Below are positions 7,011 through 12,960 of a DNA stretch of 12,960 nt, in pieces. A program made the translations under genes and the position numbers. Origin of the DNA: Spirochaetales bacterium (GTDB lineage: Bacteria > Spirochaetota > Spirochaetia > Sphaerochaetales > Sphaerochaetaceae); contig JALFRH010000195.1 in the NCBI GenBank assembly GCA_022785155.1, positions 1-12,960 of the forward strand. Reading direction: 5' to 3'. The notes beneath the pieces are model-generated. The model was given only the letters and a program-made list of their open reading frames with translations. It ran no database searches and was not told where the DNA came from. How positions within the stretch are numbered: position 1 is the first letter of the stretch; the number at the start of each line of letters is the position of its first letter.

Positions 7011-7456
7011 AACTCCTCCAGATCATCGACAATATCAAGGCTGTCCAAGGCACTATCCAAAAGGAAAGCCGTAATCTCTTCCTCTCTCTTTCCTCCTGTA
7101 TACTCACCAAGGGCCTCTCTTATGCCTGAGCCATACATGGTGACAGACATAGGAGAGAAGAAACCTTTGATCCCATAATCCTCCTGCAATACTCTGAGGC
7201 TCTCTCCTGTCAAGGAAGAGAGGATCCTCAGATCATCGCGCTCTATCTGAATGGAGTATACGGCATCCGCTCCGATCTCCGCCTTTAAAGCCCACATGAT
7301 CTGGACAATACTGTCTTCTCCAATTGGAAGGGGGTCTTTAAGAAGTGTGAAGACCACACCTTCACTCTTCCATCTCTTTATTACTCTTCCTTTTCCAGCA
7401 ATATTCGGACTGAGACTGCTGCCTATCGGGGTGATGAACTCTCTATCTATTGTCAT
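7007..7456 (-). CDS. Hypothetical protein of the hydrolase/BrkB operon
   Basis: I do not recognise this 149-aa protein. It has no signal peptide, no transmembrane segment and no cysteine. It appears mixed alpha/beta, with a hydrophobic strand pattern at about 30-40 (KSEGVVFTLLKD) and 60-76 (IGADAVYSIQIERDDLRI). A Gly/Ser-containing middle follows (YGIKGFFSPMSVTMYGSG), then a strongly acidic helical end (about 125-149). That it is a real gene is supported by an AAGAGG site before the ATG, a 14-nt overlap with the end of the BrkB gene, a 4-nt overlap with the following oxidoreductase-like gene, and protein-like composition. Its place between a membrane protein and a putative non-catalytic NAD-fold protein suggests a partner or adaptor role, but that is only inference. 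Confidence 0.75.
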   Translation of the reverse strand: MTIDREFITPIGSSLSPNIAGKGRVIKRWKSEGVVFTLLKDPLPIGEDSIVQIMWALKAEIGADAVYSIQIERDDLRILSSLTGESLRVLQEDYGIKGFFSPMSVTMYGSGIREALGEYTGGKREEEITAFLLDSALDSLDIVDDLEEF

Positions 7457-8714
7457 TTTCCTCTTCCTTAATCAAATCCAAAAGGGTCCTGCCCTCTCCT
7501 TTTACTCCCTTTTCAAAGAAGACCTTTACCAGAGCTTTTCCTTTGCTCTGTTTTCTGCCTCTCTTTTCAGAATCTGAAACAAAGATTGCATCTATGATAT
7601 CAGTGACCTTTATTTTGGATGAAGGCTTACTAAGCATATAGACGGATCTGTTGACGTTGATGGGAATAATCAGGTTCGCACTCTCCAGGTCACTGATAAT
7701 ACCATTGATCTGACTCTGGGAAAGGGAGAGGATAGCTCCCAGATCCCTAATGGAGGTGCTGCCTCTGCCGTCTTCAAAGCGCTTTGCAATCTCGACCATG
7801 ACATCGATGCCGTGGGCTATCTGTCCATCTCCCCTTTCAGGCCTGCCAATCACTGCATTTTTGTCTGGTCTGAACTGGTATATATATGTGACTTCCATGA
7901 CAAATACCACCAGGTACCATATCAGATAAAGATAGAGAAGCACAAAGAGAACTGAGGCCAAGGATCCATATATGACGGAGTAACTGACGGCATAAGATAT
8001 GACCCTTGTAAAGACAAAGGTCGAAATGAATACAAGGACTGTCCCCAATATGGCCCCGCTGATGGAAGCGGATGGATTTATTTTGGCATTTGGAACAAGG
8101 ATGATGATAAAGAAAAAAACAAGGAAAACAATTGCAAACTGAAGTATGGAACTTAAGTGTTCCCTCATCTTTCCATTGTTTACGTTGACTCCCATCAAGG
8201 AATAGACTTTGTCATGGATGGTGTTTGTAAGGGCGAAAGCGAAGGTCAAGACCACTGTAAGGACAATGAGGAATATAAGAATCAAGATAAATCTCTTCAT
8301 TGTGCCTTCAGAAGGCTCTGTCCTGAATATGTGGTTGATCAAGGAATAGATCTTGTTTACAAGAAACATTCCTGTAATTATGAATGACACCAAACCCACG
8401 ACTCCCAATGACATTGCAGAGCCTGTGAAGGTCACTATGGAATTCATTACGCTTTGGCCAGTGGTTTCGCCGAAAGTATCGCAGATCCACTCTGACAAAA
8501 CAGACAAAAAAGGCTCCAAGGCACCGAAAGCAGACAAAAATGCAGACAAGAAAGTTATACAAGGCACAATGGCTATAAGGGTGGAATACACCATACCTGA
8601 AGCCAAAAGGTTCACATTATCCCTGCCGATTATGCCTATACCCTGTCTTATTACTGAAAAATAATCTGAAATCCAGAAGTTTATCCTCTTTAAGAGTTTT
8701 AGATTTCCCCCCAT
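7443..8714 (-). CDS. YihY/virulence factor BrkB family membrane protein with C-terminal winged-helix domain
   Basis: This 423-aa inner-membrane protein has the PF03631-type core at about residues 15-280 with six hydrophobic segments (about 38-63, 96-122, 141-165, 190-208, 216-240, 251-280). Family marks are NLLASGMVYSTLIAIVP (34-50) and IYGSLASVLFVLLYLYL (248-264). The family was once called RNase BN but is not a nuclease; its function is unclear. Residues about 302-378 form a winged-helix-like domain resembling Rrf2 regulators (VEIAKRF, STSIRDLGAILSLSQSQING, LESANLI, then KPSSKIKVTDIIDAIF). It lacks the Fe-S cysteines of IscR. A basic tail follows. The ATG at 8714 shares one base with the stop of the upstream hydrolase (TGATG) and has GGAG 8 nt upstream. 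Confidence 0.9.
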   Translation of the reverse strand: MGGNLKLLKRINFWISDYFSVIRQGIGIIGRDNVNLLASGMVYSTLIAIVPCITFLSAFLSAFGALEPFLSVLSEWICDTFGETTGQSVMNSIVTFTGSAMSLGVVGLVSFIITGMFLVNKIYSLINHIFRTEPSEGTMKRFILILIFLIVLTVVLTFAFALTNTIHDKVYSLMGVNVNNGKMREHLSSILQFAIVFLVFFFIIILVPNAKINPSASISGAILGTVLVFISTFVFTRVISYAVSYSVIYGSLASVLFVLLYLYLIWYLVVFVMEVTYIYQFRPDKNAVIGRPERGDGQIAHGIDVMVEIAKRFEDGRGSTSIRDLGAILSLSQSQINGIISDLESANLIIPINVNRSVYMLSKPSSKIKVTDIIDAIFVSDSEKRGRKQSKGKALVKVFFEKGVKGEGRTLLDLIKEEENDNR

Positions 8715-9631
8715 CAGACAAACTCCAATAAGAATGAGGCAGAGTCGGAAGCCACTTCATCAAACATAACATCATTGAGAATCTCGTGGCGGCCATTCTT
8801 ATAGAGTTTCACTCTTACATCCTTGATGCCTGCTTTTCTATATATATCGACTGCCTTTGCAATTCCCTTTCCATATCCTCCCACAGGATCCAATTCTCCG
8901 CTTTGGAAGAATATGGGGAGATCTTTTCTTATATTCGCGATAAGACGGGAATCGTTTGCAGTATCCAGGCCCTCGATCAAATCTCCATAGAAAGAAGAGG
9001 AGCATATAAAGCCGCAGTCAGGGTCTTCTTCATACTTCTTTCTCTCTTCCTCAAGTGAGGAGAGCCAACAGAAGACTCCTTCTTTCTTCCAATCGAACTT
9101 CTTGAGATAAGAACCGAAAATAAGATTATTCAGCCATTCGTCTTTATGCTTTGTTCCATATTTCTTTGCTCTTCTAAGGGCTATTTTCCTTCCTATCTTT
9201 CCCACGATTCCTTGGCTGGCACCACTTCCCATTATTACAGCGGCCCTATAGGCTTCGCTGTGTCTCTCCAAGTTTGTTCTTGTAAGGAAAGAACCCATGG
9301 AGTGACCCATGATGAAATGGGGAAGATCCGGATAATCGGAAGCGATCTTCTGATCCAGTTCCCAGCTGTCATCACAGATTGTGTTCCAACCATCTTTCTG
9401 AGCGAACCAGCCTTTGTCTTCATCGCTTTTCTTGGTCTTTCCATGACCTCTATGGTCCTGAATAAACACGACAAAGCCCTTTTCATTCAAGTATCTGGCG
9501 AACTTATCATATCTGAGGCTATGCTCAGCCATGCCATGGTTCAAATGGAGTGTAGCCTTTGGATTCTCAATCCTCCATACTCTATAGAACAATGAACTAC
9601 CGTCTCTCAACTTCAATGTATTTTCTTCCAT
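8714..9631 (-). CDS. Alpha/beta hydrolase, serine aminopeptidase S33 / monoacylglycerol lipase-like
   Basis: This 305-aa cytoplasmic hydrolase has a complete catalytic triad. The nucleophile is S111 in GHSMGS, the acid is D248 in FFQSGELDPVGG, and the base is H282 in YKNGRHEILND. The oxyanion region is LNHGMAEHSLRYD (30-42) and strand 5 carries IQDHRGHGKT (57-66), both typical of monoacylglycerol lipases and lysophospholipases. It has no signal peptide. A lid region is likely at about 140-230. The natural ester is unknown; lipid monoesters are likely by family. The start is secure: GGAGG six nt before the ATG. It is the first gene of the four-gene operon and has its own promoter-like sequence upstream. 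With BrkB it may relate to membrane lipid turnover, which is inference. Confidence 0.92.
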   Translation of the reverse strand: MEENTLKLRDGSSLFYRVWRIENPKATLHLNHGMAEHSLRYDKFARYLNEKGFVVFIQDHRGHGKTKKSDEDKGWFAQKDGWNTICDDSWELDQKIASDYPDLPHFIMGHSMGSFLTRTNLERHSEAYRAAVIMGSGASQGIVGKIGRKIALRRAKKYGTKHKDEWLNNLIFGSYLKKFDWKKEGVFCWLSSLEEERKKYEEDPDCGFICSSSFYGDLIEGLDTANDSRLIANIRKDLPIFFQSGELDPVGGYGKGIAKAVDIYRKAGIKDVRVKLYKNGRHEILNDVMFDEVASDSASFLLEFV

Positions 9632-9648
9632 AACTAACCTCCAATATC

Positions 9649-9676
9649 AGTATAATTCCAAAGGAAGAAAGAGCAA
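9649..9676 (-). promoter_or_regulatory. Promoter of the hydrolase operon
   Basis: On the minus strand TTGCTC (+ 9671-9676) and TATACT (+ 9649-9654) are 16 nt apart, giving a start point near 9643 and a short leader containing GGAGG. It lies in the 101-nt gap shared with the divergent phosphodiesterase gene. Confidence 0.5.
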
Positions 9677-9720
9677 AGCACACTTTGCCTTTCGTTATGG
9701 AACACAAAGAAAACTATAAG

Positions 9721-9735
9721 TAGAATAATGACATG
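9721..9735 (+). promoter_or_regulatory. -10-like hexamer set for a leaderless start of the phosphodiesterase gene
   Basis: TAGAAT (9721-9726) is followed by exactly six bases and then ATG (9733-9735), so transcription would begin at the start codon. No ribosome-binding sequence is seen. A weak -35 (TGGAAC, 9698-9703) is 17 nt upstream. TATAAG (9715-9720) is an alternative -10 that would give a 6-nt leader. Confidence 0.4.
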
Positions 9736-10233
9736 GAAAAAGAAAGGATTCTGGTCTTCTCAGATGTCCATGGAGACTCATTGGCCATGGGAAGAATCAA
9801 AGCAGCAGCCGCAAAATTGAATATAAATACCCTATTGTCTTTGGGGGACCTATGCCCCGACCCTCTGGATCCCATATGGCGTGGTGTTATAGGCGTAAGG
9901 GGGAACATGGACAGGTTCTATGAGTATGGGGATATTCCATTCCCTCCCAAGGAGCTTATCATCAATAAATTTGGAAGAAGAATAATCGCAGTCCACGGCA
10001 ACGACTACCCGTCCATTGTTCCTGAAAAGGGGGACATCGTTTTATATGGCCACACCCATGTAGCCAAGGCTGAAGGGAAAAACGGCGTCTATTATTGCAA
10101 TCCCGGGTCTTCGTCACGACCCAGGTCTTCTTTGGGCCCCACATTCGGAGTCTTGGATGAAGAAGGCTTCTCCATCTTATCCCTTTTGGATTTCAAGAGT
10201 ATCTCAACCCTGACCTTCTCTTCATCCCAATAA
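9733..10233 (+). CDS. yfcE: YfcE/MJ0936-family metallophosphodiesterase
   Basis: This 166-aa calcineurin-like phosphoesterase has all metal ligands in place. They are D11 and H13 (SDVHGD), D39 (GDLCPD), N58 (GNMD), H88 (VHGND), and H107 with H109 (GHTHV). The NPGSSSRPR signature closes the active site (123-131). YfcE-type enzymes use two metal ions, often Mn, to cleave phosphodiesters; the physiological substrate is not established. It is slightly shorter than E. coli YfcE (about 184). No Shine-Dalgarno sequence precedes the ATG, and a -10-like hexamer six bases upstream suggests a leaderless mRNA. Its last 142 nt are antisense to the 3' end of the AOR-like gene. The YfcE symbol is at family level. 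Confidence 0.92.
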   Translation: MEKERILVFSDVHGDSLAMGRIKAAAAKLNINTLLSLGDLCPDPLDPIWRGVIGVRGNMDRFYEYGDIPFPPKELIINKFGRRIIAVHGNDYPSIVPEKGDIVLYGHTHVAKAEGKNGVYYCNPGSSSRPRSSLGPTFGVLDEEGFSILSLLDFKSISTLTFSSSQ

Positions 10234-11765
10234 CTCTGGAGCCTGGCCAAAGGCACAGTGTCTGTAGATAGGGCGCTTTGGCAATTGAGTATGAAATAGG
10301 AAGGAAGGGGATTCCATTTTACACCGAGGAGCTCCATTACTTCCATACCCTTTTCCAATAGCTCCAAGGCCGTGTGGCCGAAGGCTTTATATCTTCTGGA
10401 ATAGAAACGTGCAGCCAAATGAGAACGGAAAACAATCTCAGGTGCCTTTGAATAATAGGAAATATTACTGCAGAACGGCGGATGGCCAAAGGCATTCAAA
10501 GCCAGTGCATATACCGCTTCATAGAATGCTATGGTTGCAGCTGCTCTTTCGTCAGGTCTTTTTTGGGGGAACATCATTGTAGAAGGAAGAAGAATTCCCA
10601 GTCCTGCACTATAGCTGAGGGCCATGGCCGACGAACCTCTGAGATCATATTCTATAGGCATATGATCCACACACTCTATGGCCCCCTCTATATCCGATAG
10701 TCCATTATAGAGGATGGAACCTGACGAGAGCCTCTTGATAAAGGCCAAGACACCCTCCAAGGATGGATCAAAACCATATTGGCCATATTTTTCAGGCCCA
10801 AGGAATATGATGGAACCTATGATTCCGCCTGTTACAGATGTATCCAAACCCTCCTGGTTTGTAAGGGTGACGATTTTCTCTATGTCTTCGGAATCGAAGA
10901 AACCAAGATTGGTTCCCATGGTCATGACTTCCGTCCAACGGGGAAGAATATGACCATCCTTCTTTCTCCTGTCACAGGCAAGAAGACAATCCGAGCAGCT
11001 TTCCGGATATGTTCCGTACTTCTCCATCATGGATTTGCCGTCCAAAGATTCGGCTCTAGGATCAAAACGATCCTTCCAGCCTCTTACAGGAAGCCATCCC
11101 AAACGGCAGGCGTCGGAGACAAAGCAATAGCCGCCATATGTGCGGACCTTCTTGAAGAACTTACCCTTTTCTCCGTCTTTCAGAGGGACATTACCCTTTC
11201 CCCAAGGCCTATCTGGGAAACCTGGAAAGACAATACCCTTAAGGTTATGTAGATAAAATGAGTGACCGAGATCCAGGCCTTTAATGGACTTTCCCCTGCT
11301 CTGCACTACGCTGTATTTCACTCCCCTGTCTGCAGCAGGACCTGTGGAGAGGGCCAAATCGCTCAGAGACGAGAAGGCCACTTCTTCAAAGGAAAGGGAT
11401 GTGGAGTATCTTAGGTTCTCGGAAGCTATGATCTCAACCCTGTCCTGGGAGAGAAGAAGATACTTCATCCTATCGCTTCTACCAAGAATCACCATGGCCT
11501 TTATGCCAAGCCTGAAAAGGGAATAACCATGATCCGAGTTTGTAGTGGCATAAGTCTCATGGCCCAACACCTCAGAGTGCCATACCATGGACCAGGAGTT
11601 GATGGAAGATGAAGAGACAGAAGATGAAGGAGGAGCGGCCAACACCAAAGAATCATCTCCATATTCCCTATGGAGACGAATTCCCGCCATTAATCCTTCT
11701 TCTTCAAAAGAAGCCTCCATGCGTTCCACGCTTAGCTTCTTCAAGTCAACCAACAATAGATCCAT
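10092..11765 (-). CDS. Diverged aldehyde:ferredoxin oxidoreductase (AOR) family protein
   Basis: From the ATG at 11763-11765 it is 557 aa (typical AOR about 600). The start fits the family: MDLLLVDLKK matches the 'lrVDLt' opening. The [4Fe-4S] ligands are kept: C257, C260 and C264 (CSDCLLAC) and a distal C432 (HPPFC). Other AOR landmarks are GPAADRGVKYS (about 142-152), LHNLKGIVFPG (about 172-182), TEVMTMGTNLGF, GLDTSVTGG (about 306-314) and YDLRGSSAMALSYS (about 373-386). Changed are the pterin-loop GPLTGT region (Ser-rich PPSSSVSSSS here), GRGG (here RGKSIKG) and the 'RGxxH' segment (AGLGILL here). It may bind a metal-pterin with altered chemistry or none. Its tail overlaps the phosphodiesterase gene by 142 nt. 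Family membership is fairly sure, activity unknown. Confidence 0.82.
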   Translation of the reverse strand: MDLLLVDLKKLSVERMEASFEEEGLMAGIRLHREYGDDSLVLAAPPSSSVSSSSINSWSMVWHSEVLGHETYATTNSDHGYSLFRLGIKAMVILGRSDRMKYLLLSQDRVEIIASENLRYSTSLSFEEVAFSSLSDLALSTGPAADRGVKYSVVQSRGKSIKGLDLGHSFYLHNLKGIVFPGFPDRPWGKGNVPLKDGEKGKFFKKVRTYGGYCFVSDACRLGWLPVRGWKDRFDPRAESLDGKSMMEKYGTYPESCSDCLLACDRRKKDGHILPRWTEVMTMGTNLGFFDSEDIEKIVTLTNQEGLDTSVTGGIIGSIIFLGPEKYGQYGFDPSLEGVLAFIKRLSSGSILYNGLSDIEGAIECVDHMPIEYDLRGSSAMALSYSAGLGILLPSTMMFPQKRPDERAAATIAFYEAVYALALNAFGHPPFCSNISYYSKAPEIVFRSHLAARFYSRRYKAFGHTALELLEKGMEVMELLGVKWNPLPSYFILNCQSALSTDTVPLARLQSYWDEEKVRVEILLKSKRDKMEKPSSSKTPNVGPKEDLGRDEDPGLQ

Positions 11766-11777
11766 ACTCCGATTATA
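11763..11777 (-). promoter_or_regulatory. Consensus -10 box set for a leaderless start of the AOR-like gene
   Basis: On minus, a perfect TATAAT (+ 11772-11777) is followed by six bases (CGGAGT) and the ATG. A TATACA 18 nt further upstream (+ 11796-11801) is an acceptable -35. The GGAG next to the ATG is too close to be a normal ribosome site. Confidence 0.5.
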
Positions 11778-11860
11778 TCTTGAAGAATCGTTTTTTGTAT
11801 ACAAATGAGTAAAGGAACACAAAACCATATTCCTACTTTCAGATAAAAGACAATAAGCCT

Positions 11861-11888
11861 TTCCATTTCCCCACAAAGGGGAAAGGAA
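11861..11888. repeat. Long inverted repeat between the AOR-like and kinase genes
   Basis: TTCC-A-TTTCCCC (11861-11872) pairs with GGGGAAA-GGAA (11878-11888) over a 5-nt loop. That gives 11 bp with one bulged A. It lies mid-gap between divergent genes and 39 nt before the kinase ATG. If both genes are leaderless it is not transcribed and would act as DNA, for example as an operator; otherwise it would be a 5'-leader hairpin. The rest of the 161-nt gap shows only the two start-linked -10 boxes. Confidence 0.45.
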
Positions 11889-11914
11889 ATAAAACACAAA
11901 TCCCTTTTCTTTGT

Positions 11915-11929
11915 TATGATGGTTATATG
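11915..11929 (+). promoter_or_regulatory. -10-like hexamer set for a leaderless start of the kinase gene
   Basis: TATGAT (11915-11920), six bases (GGTTAT), then ATG (11927-11929). No ribosome-binding sequence is present. A -35 is not convincing (AAAACA at 11891-11896, spacing 18). Confidence 0.4.
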
Positions 11930-12960
11930 GAAAAAAACACAATCACCTTCAATGGAATGCAGACAGATACCTTTATTGAAAAATCATCTGCGAGAATCGT
12001 TTACCTCTTGGGAAAACAGAGAAAGCTTGATTACCACGAGAACCCACCTGTGGCTGCAGTGGTAAACGGAGAGTTAAAGTCATTGCAGACAGAAATACCC
12101 GAGAATGCCGTCATAGATTTAGTATACCTGGATTCGAAGGAAGGTCGTGCAGCCTACAGGAAGACACTTTGCTTCCTTCTTGCCTACGCCTCCACTGTGG
12201 TTTACCCGGAAAGAACCCTTTTGGTGGGACACTCTCTGGGAGACGGCTACTATTTCTCCTATAAAAACAAGGAAAAACCAGATATAGAGAAACTCAAAAC
12301 AGTCATGAAGAAAGCCATCAAAGAAGACATGATTGTAGATATCGAAACCCTCTCCGCCTCCCAAGCCCTGACCTATGTGGAAAAAATGGGACTCGAGGAC
12401 ACAAAGAAGCTTCTTCAGACAAGAAATGACGGAGCATATACCTTCAACAGAATAGGCAGTGCCTTATCTGTGAGCTATGAGCCTCTGCTTCCATCTTTGA
12501 AGCTTCTTGAAGTCTGGGACATTATGGAGTATGGAGGAGGAATCCTATTAAGATATCCTCAATCCAGGGATATGGGGAGAATCCAGTCTTTCCACGACAA
12601 TCCTCTCCTTTTCAAGGTCTTTGAAGAGACAAAAGAGAAATCCAAGATTCTGGATGTAAACAGTCTTGGAGCCTTGAACATGAAGGTTATGGAAGGAAAG
12701 ATCAATGAAGTCATCGTCCTTTCAGAGACACTTCAACGCCGTCGTTTCAGCAAGGCTGCAGAGGAGATAAAAAAGAGAGATGGAATAAAGGTGGCCTTTG
12801 TTTCAGGTCCTGCCTGTTCAGGAAAGAAGAGTTCCGGAATAAAACTCTGTGCAGAACTTAAGATTCTCGGATACACACCTATTATGTTCAGTCTTGACGA
12901 CTATAGGACAGGACAAAAGGGAGTAAGCCTTGAAAGCCTTGACATAGACCTATTGAGGCA
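11927..12960 (+). CDS. TGS/ThrRS-like nucleoside kinase family protein, 5' part
   Basis: 344 codons are present and the frame runs off the window end. The order is a short TGS-like N-terminal region (about 1-65), then a threonyl-tRNA-synthetase-like second domain (LLVGHSLGDGYYFSY, 98-112; IVDIETLSASQALTYVEKMG, 136-155). A P-loop kinase domain of the uridine-kinase type starts at about 287. This three-part architecture is the common 'nucleoside kinase' family of firmicutes and spirochaetes, usually about 550 aa. The P-loop is SGPACSGKKSS: the Ser/Thr after GK, which coordinates Mg, is Lys (K301). The next motif FSLDDY is kept (321-326), but the following 'DYFxxRxxTPxDExG' stretch is replaced by a shorter segment, DYRTGQKG. 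Divergent from the AOR-like gene. It may be an inactive or altered kinase; the rest is needed to judge. Confidence 0.85.
   Translation, partial: MEKNTITFNGMQTDTFIEKSSARIVYLLGKQRKLDYHENPPVAAVVNGELKSLQTEIPENAVIDLVYLDSKEGRAAYRKTLCFLLAYASTVVYPERTLLVGHSLGDGYYFSYKNKEKPDIEKLKTVMKKAIKEDMIVDIETLSASQALTYVEKMGLEDTKKLLQTRNDGAYTFNRIGSALSVSYEPLLPSLKLLEVWDIMEYGGGILLRYPQSRDMGRIQSFHDNPLLFKVFEETKEKSKILDVNSLGALNMKVMEGKINEVIVLSETLQRRRFSKAAEEIKKRDGIKVAFVSGPACSGKKSSGIKLCAELKILGYTPIMFSLDDYRTGQKGVSLESLDIDLLR

Noticed and set aside
9146..9595. 149-codon open frame antisense to the alpha/beta hydrolase
   Set aside because: The hydrolase has a complete catalytic triad; the opposite frame has no motif.
10779..11252. 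157-codon open frame antisense to the AOR-like gene
   Set aside because: Opposite-strand shadow without motif or ribosome site.
11766..11942. Upstream extension of the AOR-like frame by 59 codons to an ATG at 11942
   Set aside because: The extension is unlike any AOR N-terminus, would run over the divergent kinase start, and has no ribosome site. The family opening begins at the ATG at 11765.
12119..12364. 81-codon minus-strand frame inside the kinase gene
   Set aside because: Lies within the + frame that carries clear ThrRS-like and kinase motifs.
1..12960. CRISPR array, tRNA or rRNA genes, insertion sequences, toxin-antitoxin or phage-defence genes
   Set aside because: Looked for on both strands; no regularly spaced repeats, cloverleaf-like segments, transposase motifs or defence domains seen.

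Overview
The window looks like chromosomal DNA of a spirochaete, probably in or near Spirochaetaceae/Sphaerochaetaceae. This placement is an inference. It rests on the overall gene style, moderate GC, strong AGGAG ribosome sites inside operons, and a binding protein with a VFAQGGSE-type signal-peptide end but no lipobox cysteine. I see no rRNA, tRNA, insertion sequence, CRISPR array or phage gene.

Layout. (1) 1-4584 is an uptake and catabolism block for an organic or sugar acid. It holds the 3' end of an enolase-superfamily (mandelate racemase/MLE) enzyme on +, then convergently a tripartite tricarboxylate transporter operon on - (order of transcription tctC, tctB, tctA), with a LysR regulator diverging from tctC. 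Three stem-loops fill the convergent gap at 197-436. (2) 4581-5941 is an RpiR-type regulator followed, with a 31-nt overlap, by a small SAM methyltransferase on -. The regulator has a clear promoter with a palindrome over its start point. (3) 6084-9631 is a tightly overlapping four-gene operon on -: S33 alpha/beta hydrolase, YihY/BrkB membrane protein with a winged-helix tail, a 149-aa protein I do not recognise, and a Gfo/Idh/MocA-fold protein whose catalytic residues are replaced. (4) 9733-10233 is a YfcE-like phosphodiesterase on +. (5) 10092-11765 is a strongly diverged aldehyde:ferredoxin oxidoreductase (AOR) family protein on -, whose 3' end runs 142 nt into the phosphodiesterase gene. 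(6) 11927 to the window end is the start of a TGS/ThrRS-like nucleoside kinase whose P-loop is altered.

How they work together. Region 1 is coherent: LysR senses an acid, the TctC binding protein captures it, TctAB imports it, and the enolase-family enzyme probably acts on it or a product. A hairpin between tctC and tctB could let the binding protein be made in excess. Regions 2-6 are mostly unrelated functions. They share an unusual feature: three proteins (Gfo/Idh-like, AOR-like, nucleoside-kinase-like) keep their fold signatures but have lost or changed residues that normally do chemistry. In addition, three monocistronic or first genes (phosphodiesterase, AOR-like, kinase) lack a convincing ribosome site and instead have a -10-like hexamer exactly six bases before the ATG, as expected for leaderless mRNAs.

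The best candidates for something undescribed are the four-gene hydrolase/BrkB/149-aa/dead-oxidoreductase operon and the AOR-like protein.
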